From NCBI GenBank assembly GCA_016711205.1, contig JADJTM010000001.1:1302001-1366000 (forward strand): a stretch of 64,000 nucleotides of DNA, given 5' to 3'. The stretch is from Micropruina sp. (GTDB lineage Bacteria; Actinomycetota; Actinomycetes; Propionibacteriales; Propionibacteriaceae). The notes below the pieces were generated by a model. It was not told where the DNA came from and made no database searches. It saw only the letters and a program-made list of their open reading frames with translations. The translations under genes were made by a program, and so were the position numbers. Below, piece by piece: positions 48,622-56,825 of the stretch (the first letter of the stretch is position 1; each line of letters begins with the position of its first letter).

Positions 48622-49386
48622 TCAGTCCAGTTCGGCGAGCACCTCGTCCGGAACGTCCTCGTTGCTGTAGACGGCCTGCACGTCGTCGACCTCCTCGATG
48701 GCGTCCAGCAGCCGGAACAGCTTGTCGGCGGCCTCTTTGGCGTCGATCGCCTGGGTGTACTGGGGAACGAACTGCACCTCGGCCGACTCGTAGTCGTAGC
48801 CGGCCTCCTCAACGGCCTTGCGCACGTCCACCACGACGCTCGGGTCGGAGAGCACCTTGAGCACCTCGCCCTCGTCGGAGACGTCTTCGGGGTCGGCGTC
48901 CAGCGTGGCCTCGATCAGCAGGTCCTCGTCGAGGGTCGTGCCACCCTGAGCCTTGCTCACCTCGACCACGCCCTTGCGGTCGAAGATGCGCGACACCGAG
49001 CCGACGTCGGCCATCGTGCCGCCGTTGCGGGTGACCGCCACCTTCACATCGGACGCCGACCGGTTGCGGTTGTCGGTGAGGCACTCGATCAGGATCGCCA
49101 CCCCGGCCGGCCCGTAGGCCTCGTACATGATCTCGATGTAGTCGACCTGCTCGCCGCCCACGCCCGAACCGCGCTTGACCGCCCGATCGATGTTGTCGTT
49201 GGGTACCGAGTTCTTCTTGGCCTTCTGAATGGCGTCGTAGAGGGTCGGGTTTCCGCCGGGGTCACCGCCACCGAGCCGCGCCGCCACCTCGATCTTCTTG
49301 ATCAGGTTCGCGAACAGCTTGCCGCGCTTGGCGTCGATCGCCGCCTTCTTGTGCTTGGTGGTGGCCCACTTGGAATGCCCGCTCAT
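48622..49386 (-). CDS. yebC: YebC/PmpR-family protein
   Basis: 254 residues, full length. It starts MSGHSKWATTKHKKAAIDAK and continues RGKLFANLIKKIEVAARLGG, both hallmarks, with DAIQKAKKNSVPNDNIDRAV and NRSASDVKVAVTRNGGTMAD. YebC proteins are described as transcription regulators, and more recently as factors that help ribosomes at proline stretches; the role here is not resolved. It is usually directly before ruvC. Here array 3 lies between. The ATG follows the TAG of the GNAT gene with no gap. Confidence 0.95.
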   Translation of the reverse strand: MSGHSKWATTKHKKAAIDAKRGKLFANLIKKIEVAARLGGGDPGGNPTLYDAIQKAKKNSVPNDNIDRAVKRGSGVGGEQVDYIEIMYEAYGPAGVAILIECLTDNRNRSASDVKVAVTRNGGTMADVGSVSRIFDRKGVVEVSKAQGGTTLDEDLLIEATLDADPEDVSDEGEVLKVLSDPSVVVDVRKAVEEAGYDYESAEVQFVPQYTQAIDAKEAADKLFRLLDAIEEVDDVQAVYSNEDVPDEVLAELD

Positions 49387-50412
49387 CTAGTTCCTGTCTT
49401 CGTTCGCTGGTCCGTCTTGCGCGGCCCCGATTGTATCGAGGCCTGGGTGGTTGACGTACCAGACCATCGCGTCGATCGGCTGGTACCCGAGCTCGATGTA
49501 GGGCCGGGCGCCCTGGTCGGAATCGGTTTCGACACCGATGCCCGCCGTTTGCAGACCAGCCGCGCGAAAGGACTCGTGGCTGCGCGCCAGCAGTGGGGCA
49601 TACAACCCGCGGTTGCGCCAGACCCGATCGGCCCCCAGATACTCCGTCCAACCGGCCGGTTCACCGCCCAGGTCGGTGATCGCGTTGAGCGCCCAGCCGA
49701 CCGGGCGTCCGCCGGCGAGCGCCACCCACGACAGATCGTCCTGAATGCCGGCGCTCTCCAGGCCCCACCGCCAGGCGTCCGGCTGCAGCTGGTCGGACGG
49801 ACCCGCGACGGTCGCGTTGTACAGGGCCCGGACCGCTTCGCCCCAGTGCGGTCCGAACTGCTTGAACTCGATTTGCGGCACCCCGGCATCGTGCAACGGT
49901 GTGGCCAGCGGGCGGCGCAACGCGTGATACCAGCGCTGGGGCCGGAACCCCTGGTTGGGCAGGGTCTCGGCCAGAAAGTGGTTCTTCGCCGAGGCCAGCA
50001 CCGACAACTCGAGCCGGCTGAGGTGTTCGGCCCCGTCAGGCACGTTCTCCAGGTACCACTCGATGCCGCGCTCGACCTGCCAGCGCATCAGCGTGTCCTG
50101 CACCCCTTCGTCACGCCAGGCCGGGTGGCAGCCGCCGTGCAGGTGCAGGTGACAAACGGACTCCCCCGGCTGCGGCATCCTCAGCCAGGCGTAGGCGATC
50201 AACGTGCCGCTGGGCTTGCGCAGCACCACCCCGGTCTGGGTGCGGCGCACGCCGTCGTCGGCGACCGCGAGTTGCAGGCCGCTCAGGTCGTGGTGGTGGG
50301 TGGCGTCGCCGAAGTGCTCTTCGGCGGCCACGAGACCGCTGATCTCGGGCAGGTCCTGATCGGTCAGCCAGTGCCACGTGCAGCCGTGGCTCTTGGCCGG
50401 TGTGGGCATCAT
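49387..50412 (-). CDS. GNAT-family N-acetyltransferase (tandem-fold)
   Basis: 341 residues from ATG 50412 (ATG 50409 is next to it). The protein starts with CTWHWLTDQDLPEISGLVAA and resembles tandem GNAT proteins. The C-terminal fold is better kept: LSWVALAGGRPVGWALNAIT, then EYLGADRVWRNRGLYAPLLA, RSHESFRAAGLQTAGIGVET and YIELGYQPIDAMVWYVNHPG. Substrate unknown. It lies 44 bp after hisA and abuts yebC (TAGATG), so it links the his and yebC genes in one transcript. Confidence 0.8.
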   Translation of the reverse strand: MMPTPAKSHGCTWHWLTDQDLPEISGLVAAEEHFGDATHHHDLSGLQLAVADDGVRRTQTGVVLRKPSGTLIAYAWLRMPQPGESVCHLHLHGGCHPAWRDEGVQDTLMRWQVERGIEWYLENVPDGAEHLSRLELSVLASAKNHFLAETLPNQGFRPQRWYHALRRPLATPLHDAGVPQIEFKQFGPHWGEAVRALYNATVAGPSDQLQPDAWRWGLESAGIQDDLSWVALAGGRPVGWALNAITDLGGEPAGWTEYLGADRVWRNRGLYAPLLARSHESFRAAGLQTAGIGVETDSDQGARPYIELGYQPIDAMVWYVNHPGLDTIGAAQDGPANEDRN

Positions 50413-50456
50413 CGCCTCCGCATCGTTCCCGGCAACTCTAGTGCTCCGCGCTTCGC

Positions 50457-51182
50457 TCAACCGGCGGCGGCGTCCAGAGCATCCGAAAGGGTGAAGTGGC
50501 CCACGTAGAGCGCGGTGCCGATGATGGCGCCGGTGATCCCCAGGGGGACGAGTTCGCGCAGGGCGCGCAGATCGTCCAGTTGAGCGATGCCGCCGGAGGC
50601 GATCACCTCGGCGTCGGTGCGGGCCGCGACGGCTCGGAGCAGGTCGAGATTCGGTCCGCTGAGCATTCCGTCGGACTTCACGTCGGTGACCACGAACGTG
50701 GCGCAGCCGGCGGCCGACAACCTGTCGACCGCTTCTGCCCAGTCCCCGCCCTCGCGGACCCAGCCGCGGGCCGCCAGCCTGGTGCCCTTGACGTCGATCG
50801 CGATGCCGATCCGGTCGCCGTGCTCGCCGATGATGCGCTCGCACCACTGCGGGTTCTCCAGTGCGGCGGTGCCGATGTTGACCCGCCGGCATCCGGTGGC
50901 GAGTGCCCGTCCGAGGCTGGCGTCGTCACGAATCCCGCCGCTGAGTTCGACGTTCAAGGTCAACTCGGCGGTGATGGCGGCGATGGCGTCGGCGTTCGAG
51001 CCCCGTCCGAACGCTGCGTCGAGATCGACCAGGTGCAGCCACGTTGCACCGGCCTGCTGCCAGCGCAACGCCGCTGCGAGCGGGTCGCCGAACACCTTCT
51101 CGGAGCCGGCCACCCCCTGGGTGAGCTGGACGGCCTGGCCGTTCTGGACGTCGACGGCGGGCAGCAGTGTCAGGGCGGTCAC
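50457..51182 (-). CDS. hisA: Phosphoribosyl isomerase (HisA, possibly bifunctional PriA)
   Basis: 241 residues from GTG 51182. TIM barrel: LTLLPAVDVQNGQAVQLTQG at the start, with the catalytic Asp; ELSGGIRDDASLGRALATGC; AIDVKGTRLAARGW; and the C-terminal phosphate site EVIASGGIAQLDDLRALREL. It isomerises ProFAR to PRFAR in histidine synthesis. In many actinobacteria the enzyme also does the TrpF step; whether it does so here depends on a trpF gene elsewhere. HisF and hisI are not next to it. Confidence 0.94.
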   Translation of the reverse strand: MTALTLLPAVDVQNGQAVQLTQGVAGSEKVFGDPLAAALRWQQAGATWLHLVDLDAAFGRGSNADAIAAITAELTLNVELSGGIRDDASLGRALATGCRRVNIGTAALENPQWCERIIGEHGDRIGIAIDVKGTRLAARGWVREGGDWAEAVDRLSAAGCATFVVTDVKSDGMLSGPNLDLLRAVAARTDAEVIASGGIAQLDDLRALRELVPLGITGAIIGTALYVGHFTLSDALDAAAG

Positions 51183-51354
51183 GAGGCACCACCCTAACCT
51201 GCGTCCGGGAAGGCCCGGACGGGTGCCGGACGTCGGGAATTCCCGCGACCGTCGGGCGGCCTAGGCCAGGCCGCTCGTCCAACTCTTTGGAGCTCGCGGA
51301 GCTTCGCGAGCGCCAATCAGTTGGGCGAGCGGAGCCCGATGTGGGCGGACGGTG

Positions 51355-52362
51355 TCAGCCTCGGCCCGCGAGCACGTCGCGGCTCCACGCCATCAGGAAC
51401 TCCGCCGGCTCCCAGGCGTTGTCCGATTCGTTGGACAGCACCGACCAGGTGACATCCGCCGACGGAAGGTACTGGCTCATCATCGACACGCCGGCGTCGG
51501 AGCCCTCCAGCCCCCACACCCCGGGAATCGGTAGCCAGATACCTAGGCCGCAGACGTAGTCGGCCTCGTCACCGGACGACCGCGTGGTCATCAACTCCAC
51601 CAGCGCTTCGGGCACGATGGCGCCGCCGGCCAGCGCGGGCCAGAACGCGTGCAGGTCAGCGGCGGTGGTGTAGGCGCCGCCGTCCCCGCTGCCCTCGATC
51701 GGCAGGTGAAAGACGTTGGTGCGCAGGGCGTCTGGGTACAGGTAGCCGATCGCGGCATCGCCCGGCAGAGCGTCGGAGCGCAGAAAGCCGGTGTGCTGCA
51801 GCCCGGCCGGTTCGATCACCCGCTCGCGGACCAGGTCCTGGTAGCGCATCCCCGAGGCGCGCTGGGCGATCAGTCCGAGCAGCACATAGCCGGCGTTGCT
51901 GTAGACGCAGCCACTGCCGGGAGTGGACAGCATCGGCACATCGAGCAAACGCACGAAGTCCTCCAGCGAGTTGTACTCGTGCATGCTGCCCGGCAACAGG
52001 TAGCTGTCGGGATCGGCGTCGTCGTCGAGGTACTCCCCCACACCTGAGGTGTGGCTGAGCAGCTGCCGCAGGGTCACCCGCTGGTCCACCTGGGACAGAT
52101 CGTCGCCCAGCCAACGGCGGGCGGGGTCGTCCAGTTCGAGCGTGCCGCCGTCGACCAGCGAGAGCACCGCCAGCGCGGTGAACGCCTTGGACGCACTGGC
52201 CGTGCCGAACCGCGTCTGCATGGTGTTCGCGACGCCGTGAGCTCGGTCGGCGAGCCCGAACGCTGCCTCGTAGAGGCGGTCACCGCCGGCGTCGACCCGG
52301 ATCACGCCGCTGAGACTATTGTCCGTAGCCACGGCCGTCAGTGCATCGGTGTCGAGGTGCAT
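51355..52362 (-). CDS. Serine beta-lactamase-fold hydrolase (class C / PBP-like)
   Basis: 335 residues from ATG 52362. The catalytic SxxK is in FGTASASKAFTALAVLSLVD and the YxN in GCVYSNAGYVLLGLIAQRAS. LRQLLSHTSGVGEYLDDDAD is the usual downstream motif. No signal peptide is seen, so it is probably cytoplasmic and an esterase or peptidase rather than a resistance enzyme. It lies between hisH and hisA on the same strand, with gaps of 206 and 172 bp, and interrupts the his operon. Confidence 0.87.
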   Translation of the reverse strand: MHLDTDALTAVATDNSLSGVIRVDAGGDRLYEAAFGLADRAHGVANTMQTRFGTASASKAFTALAVLSLVDGGTLELDDPARRWLGDDLSQVDQRVTLRQLLSHTSGVGEYLDDDADPDSYLLPGSMHEYNSLEDFVRLLDVPMLSTPGSGCVYSNAGYVLLGLIAQRASGMRYQDLVRERVIEPAGLQHTGFLRSDALPGDAAIGYLYPDALRTNVFHLPIEGSGDGGAYTTAADLHAFWPALAGGAIVPEALVELMTTRSSGDEADYVCGLGIWLPIPGVWGLEGSDAGVSMMSQYLPSADVTWSVLSNESDNAWEPAEFLMAWSRDVLAGRG

Positions 52363-52568
52363 CCGCTCAGTGTGGCGCCCAGCACCTGCCCCGCACAGGG
52401 GCAATTCTGCGCAGCACCGTCGTCCAGTTCGCTCAGCGGCGCTCAGCAGCCGCCACGACGGGGCGTGTGACCCGGGCGAGCAGGAGGACGACGTAGGCGG
52501 GGCCGAGTAACCCGCGGAGTTCGTGTGCCATGCCGGGCGCGGGAGGCGATGACGGTGGCCGACGTGCC

Positions 52569-53192
52569 TCAGAGGGTCGCGAGCCAGTTGCGCAGCAGCC
52601 CAGCGCCCGCCCGTCCGGACTTCTCCGGATGGAACTGGGTGCTCGACAGCGCACCGAATTCTACCGCGGCGACGAACCGGTCGCCGCCGTGCTCGGCCCA
52701 GGTGACCTTGGCCCGGTCCGGCAACCGGTCGGCGGTGCGCACCGCATAGGAATGCACGAAGTAGAACCGCTCCCCCGCCAGGCCTGCGAACAGGGTGGTG
52801 TCCGGTGGCGGCTCGACGGTGTTCCAGCCCATGTGCGGCAGCCGTTCGCTGTGCAGGCGCTCGACTACCCCCGGCAGCACCCCGACTCCCGCGGCGTCAT
52901 GGCCGTGCTCGACGCCGTGGCCGAACAACACCTGATGACCCACGCAGATGCCCAGCACGGGCAGGTTCTCGGCCAGCCGCGCGGTGATCAACTCGGGCCC
53001 GCCGACCGCGCGCAGGCCGTCCATGCAGGCCGCGAAGGCTCCCACTCCGGGCACCACCAGGCCGTCCGCGGCGCGGGCCGCACCCGGGTCAGCGGTCAGC
53101 TCGACGTTCGCACCGGCCGCCGTCAGCGCCCGGGTGGCCGAGTGCAGGTTGCCCGAGCCGTAGTCGAGCACCACCACCCGGGAACGGGTCAC
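52569..53192 (-). CDS. hisH: Imidazole glycerol phosphate synthase glutaminase subunit
   Basis: 207 residues from GTG 53192. Class I amidotransferase that feeds ammonia to HisF. Start VVVLDYGSGNLHSATRAL, oxyanion strand GLVVPGVGAFAACM, nucleophile NLPVLGICVGHQVLFGHGVE, then VERLHSERLPHMGWN, FYFVHSYAV and the catalytic STQFHPEKSG. It overlaps the hisB stop as GTGA. Confidence 0.96.
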   Translation of the reverse strand: MTRSRVVVLDYGSGNLHSATRALTAAGANVELTADPGAARAADGLVVPGVGAFAACMDGLRAVGGPELITARLAENLPVLGICVGHQVLFGHGVEHGHDAAGVGVLPGVVERLHSERLPHMGWNTVEPPPDTTLFAGLAGERFYFVHSYAVRTADRLPDRAKVTWAEHGGDRFVAAVEFGALSSTQFHPEKSGRAGAGLLRNWLATL

Positions 53193-53803
53193 AAAGAGCC
53201 CTTCGTGGACGGGATCGTGTCGGCCACCCGCGGATCGATGGCGACCGCGATGCGCAACGCCCGGGCGACGGCCTTGAACTGGGCCTCGACGATGTGGTGC
53301 GGGTCGCGTCCGGCGAGCAGCCGCAGGTGAACGCAGATGCCTGCGTTGATCGCCAGGGACTGCATCAGGTGGTAGGTCATCGAGCCGGCGTAGGGCACGC
53401 CGGAACCGCCGATCAGGGCGTAGACCTGTCCGTCCGGCTCGCCTTCGCAGACGACGAACGGACGGCCGGCGACGTCCACGACAGCGTGGGCCAGGGCCTC
53501 GTCCAGCGGCACCGTGGCGTCGCCGAAGCGGACGATGCCGCGCTTGTCGCCCAGCGCCTGGGCCAGTGCCTGGCCGATCACGATCGCGGTGTCTTCGATG
53601 GTGTGGTGGCCGTCGATGTGCAGGTCGCCGGTGCTGGTCACGTCCAGATCGATCAGCGAGTGCCTGGCCAACGCGGTGAGCATGTGGTCGTAGAACCCGA
53701 CGCCGGTGTCGATCGTCGAGGCGCCGGTGCCGTCCAGGTTCAGCGCCACCCGCACGGTCGATTCGCTGGTGGAACGCTCCACCACCGCTGTGCGTGCCGT
53801 CAT
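53189..53803 (-). CDS. hisB: Imidazoleglycerol-phosphate dehydratase
   Basis: 204 residues from ATG 53803, with GGAGAT as ribosome site. It is the monofunctional form. The manganese-binding histidine motifs are GVGFYDHMLTALARHSLIDL, DGHHTIEDTAIVIGQALAQA and HHIVEAQFKAVARALR, with DEALAHAVVDVAGRPFVV. An upstream in-frame extension to 53938 was rejected because the ATG at 53803 overlaps the hisC stop and fits the family start. Confidence 0.96.
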   Translation of the reverse strand: MTARTAVVERSTSESTVRVALNLDGTGASTIDTGVGFYDHMLTALARHSLIDLDVTSTGDLHIDGHHTIEDTAIVIGQALAQALGDKRGIVRFGDATVPLDEALAHAVVDVAGRPFVVCEGEPDGQVYALIGGSGVPYAGSMTYHLMQSLAINAGICVHLRLLAGRDPHHIVEAQFKAVARALRIAVAIDPRVADTIPSTKGSL

Positions 53804-54895
53804 CGGATCTCCTTCACTACCTCGGCCAGAGCCTCGTAGAACACCTCGGTCTCGTCCGGCGTACCGACCGAAACCCGTAGCCAGCCCGCGGGACCGGTCT
53901 CGCGCACGAGCACACCCCGATCCAGCAGGCGCTGCCACACATCATGCCGGTCCGCGAAGGGGCCGAACAAACAGAAGTTGGCATCGGAGTCGATCACCTG
54001 CACGCCCAGCTCGGGCAGCCGGACCAGCAGCTCATCCCGGGTGCGCCGCAACTGGTCGACCTGGCCGAGCAGGTGGTCGGCGTGCCGCAGCGCGGTCTCG
54101 GCGACCAGCTGGGTCTGGGACGACAGGTGGTACGGCAGCCGGACGATCCGGCAGGCGTCCACGATCGCGGGCGCAGCGGCGAGGTAGCCGACCCGTCCGC
54201 CGGCCAGGGCGAAGGCCTTGCTCATGGTGCGGCTGACGATCAGGTTGCCGAACCGCGGCAGCAGAGTCAGGGCGGTGTTCTCGGGGTGCTCTGCTGAACT
54301 CCTGGTAGGCCTCGTCGACCACCACGATCGCGTCGGTGCCCGCGAGCACCTGTTCGGTCACCACCAGCGGGGTCGTGGTGCCGGTGGGGTTGTTGGGCGT
54401 GGTGATGATCACCACGTCCGCATCGTTGTCGGCGATGGCGTTCAGCACCAGGTCGGCGTCCAGGGTGAAGTCGGTGTGCCGCGGCACCGTGACGTAGCGG
54501 GTGTGGGTGTTGCGGGCGTACTCGGGGTACATCGAGTACGTCGGGGTGAAGCTGAGCAGGGTGCGTCCGGGACCGCCGAAAGCGCCGAGCACGTGGGTCA
54601 TCACCTCGTTGGAACCGTTGGCTGCCCAGATGTTCTCGATCGTCAGCCCGTGGCCGAGATAGCCGACCAGCGCCCGGCGCAGGGCGGTGGCTTCACGATC
54701 GGGGTAGCGGTTGAAGCCCGTTGCCGCGGCCGTCAGCGTCGCCGCCATGTCGGCGGCGATCTCAGCGCTGGGCGGAAACGGGTTCTCGTTGACGTTCAGG
54801 CAGATCGGCACGTCGAGCTGAGGGGCTCCGTACGGCTCCTCACCCACCAACTCGGGCCGTAGCGGCAGGTCTTCCAGTCTCGGCTGCGGCTTCAT
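53800..54895 (-). CDS. hisC: Histidinol-phosphate aminotransferase, frameshifted
   Basis: Expected product about 364 residues. PLP enzyme of fold type I. The first part is sound: ICLNVNENPFPPSAEIAADM, GFNRYPDREATALRRALVGY, IWAANGSNEVMTHVLGAFGG, ITTPNNPTGTTTPL and AIVVVDEAYQEFS. Near 54284-54287 (GGGG on the plus strand) the frame shifts. The continuation in the next frame reads ENTALTLLPRFGNLIVSRTM and then SKAFALAGGRVGYL with the PLP lysine, to the stop at 53800. The span is 1096 nt, one base too many. Both ends overlap neighbours (ATGA). Confidence 0.93.
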
Positions 54896-56298
54896 CGGGT
54901 GCTCTCCGCCGGCCGGGAGCCGGGTCGAGCGTCGTCCGTGGGCCGAGCGTCAGTGGGTCGAGCGTCCGTGGGCCGAGCGTCAGTGGGTCGAGCGGGGCGA
55001 GACTCCTGCCGGCGGACGGTGACCGCGGCGCCGTGAGCGGGCAGGTTCTCGGCCTGCGCGAAGGCCTCGACCGCGTCCGCGACGTCGAGCAGTGCCTGCC
55101 TGGAGTAGTCGATCACGTGCACGTGTTTGAGAAAGCTGTTCACGTTCAATCCAGAGCTGTGACAGGCGCAGCCGGCGGTCGGCAGCACGTGGGTGCTGCC
55201 GGCGCTGTAGTCGCCCAGCGAGACCGGCGACCAGGGCCCGACGAAGATCGCTCCGGCGTTGCGGACCCGCCCCGCCACCGCCTTGGCATCGCGAGTGTGG
55301 ATCTCGAGGTGTTCGGCGGCGTAGGCGTTGACCACGTCGATGCCCTGGTCGAGGTCGTCCACCAGAACGATCGCGGACTGCTGCCCGGCCAACGCGGCGC
55401 GGATCCGCTCGGCGTGCCGCGTGGCCGCCACCTGCGGTTCGAGTTCGGTACGGACGGCCTCGGCCAGTTCGGGCGAATCGGTGACCAGCACGGCACCGGC
55501 CAACGGGTCGTGCTCGGCCTGCGAAATCAGGTCCGCGGCGACGAACCGCGGGTCGGCCGTGTCGTCGGCCAGTATGGCGATCTCGGTCGGGCCGGCCTCG
55601 GAGTCGATGCCGACCAGGCCGCGCAGCAGCCGCTTGGCGGCCACCACGTAGATGTTGCCGGGACCGGTGACGAGGTTCACCGGCTCGCACAGCCCGGGCA
55701 CACCGTGGGCGAACATGGCGATCGCCTGCGCACCGCCGACCGCGTACACCTCGCTCACGCCCAGCAGCGCGCACACCGCCAGGATCGTCGGGTGCGGCAG
55801 GGCGTCGAACTCCGCCTGCGGCGGGGACGCCACCGCGATGGACGGCACGCCCGCCACCTGTGCGGGCACCACGTTCATCAGCACCGAGGACGCCAGCGGC
55901 GCCAGCCCGCCGGGAACGTACAGGCCGACCCGGTCGACGGCGATCGCGCGCGACTCGACCACGGCACCCGGGGCCGGTTCGGCACGCCGCAGTTCGGCCC
56001 GCGCCTCGACCTCGGCGACCGCGCGCCGGCGCCGGATCGACTCGAGCACGGCCGTGCGCAACTCGGGGGTCAACTCGCGTTCGGCCGCCGTGATCGCCTC
56101 AGCCGGCACCCGGAACGACGCGGGCACGCAGCCGTCGAACTGCTCGGAGAACTCGCGCAGGGCTGCCTGCCCACGCTCCGCTACCCCGGCGCAGATCGGC
56201 CGCACCCGCTCGACCGCCTGCTCGACGTCCATGGGCGCGCGGGGGACGACGCGGCGGTAGTCGACGGCCTGCCCGCGCAGGTCAAGGGTGCGGATCAC
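54892..56298 (-). CDS. hisD: Histidinol dehydrogenase
   Basis: 468 residues from GTG 56298. It makes histidine from histidinol in two NAD-dependent oxidations with zinc. Signatures: RVGLYVPGGLAPLASSVLMN, VYAVGGAQAIAMFAHGVPGL, VNLVTGPGNIYVVAAKRLLR, zinc-site ISQAEHDPLAGAVL, catalytic NAYAAEHLEIHT and the C-terminal GLNVNSFLKHVHVIDYS. The last ~35 residues are an unusual tail with four repeats of RPTDA, encoded by a short tandem repeat at about 54936-54993. First gene of the his operon. Confidence 0.95.
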   Translation of the reverse strand: MIRTLDLRGQAVDYRRVVPRAPMDVEQAVERVRPICAGVAERGQAALREFSEQFDGCVPASFRVPAEAITAAERELTPELRTAVLESIRRRRAVAEVEARAELRRAEPAPGAVVESRAIAVDRVGLYVPGGLAPLASSVLMNVVPAQVAGVPSIAVASPPQAEFDALPHPTILAVCALLGVSEVYAVGGAQAIAMFAHGVPGLCEPVNLVTGPGNIYVVAAKRLLRGLVGIDSEAGPTEIAILADDTADPRFVAADLISQAEHDPLAGAVLVTDSPELAEAVRTELEPQVAATRHAERIRAALAGQQSAIVLVDDLDQGIDVVNAYAAEHLEIHTRDAKAVAGRVRNAGAIFVGPWSPVSLGDYSAGSTHVLPTAGCACHSSGLNVNSFLKHVHVIDYSRQALLDVADAVEAFAQAENLPAHGAAVTVRRQESRPARPTDARPTDARPTDARPTDDARPGSRPAESTR

Positions 56299-56383
56299 CC
56301 GGCTGATTCTACGGACGCGGCATGGGTCGCCGTGGCCGTGCCCGTTTGGCAACCGCGCGGTTCACTGTGGAAGGGTGGGACGC

Positions 56384-56755
56384 ATGACTCATGAGAAGCC
56401 CGAAGTCGACTTTCCCGGCGAAGCCCCCGACGATCTGGTGATCACCGACATCGTGGTGGGTGAGGGTGCCGAGGCCTCGGCCGGCGACACTGTCGTGGTG
56501 CACTACGTGGGAGTGGCGCACTCCAGCGGCGAGGAGTTCGACGCCAGCTACAACCGCCGCGAGCCGCTGTCGTTCCGGCTGGGTGTCGGCCAGGTGATCA
56601 GCGGCTGGGATCAAGGTGTGCAGGGCATGAAGGTGGGCGGACGCCGCCAGCTCGTCATTCCGGCCCACCTCGGCTACGGCGATCGCGGCGCGGGCGGCGC
56701 GATCGCGCCGGGCGAGACGCTGATCTTCGTGGTCGATCTGCTGGCTGTGCGCTGA
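56384..56755 (+). CDS. FKBP-type peptidyl-prolyl isomerase
   Basis: 123 residues from ATG 56384. It is a single FKBP domain: VGEGAEASAGDTVVVHYVGV, EEFDASYNRREPLSFRLGVG, VISGWDQGVQGMKVGGRRQL, then VIPAHLGYGDRGAGGAIAPG and ETLIFVVDLLAV. No signal peptide, so cytosolic. Divergent from hisD with 85 bp between, and convergent with the decarboxylase. Confidence 0.95.
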   Translation: MTHEKPEVDFPGEAPDDLVITDIVVGEGAEASAGDTVVVHYVGVAHSSGEEFDASYNRREPLSFRLGVGQVISGWDQGVQGMKVGGRRQLVIPAHLGYGDRGAGGAIAPGETLIFVVDLLAVR

Positions 56756-56825
56756 TCATCTTCCCGGCACCAGTCGGACGCCGCCCGCACGCGTCGGCCA
56801 GAGGCACCCCACCGGTGTCGGGTGG

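Noticed and set aside
52433..52531. 32-residue hydrophobic frame (MAHELRGLLGPAYVVLLL...) after hisH
   Set aside because: Possible small membrane peptide, but it has no ribosome site and is very short. Not strong enough to list.
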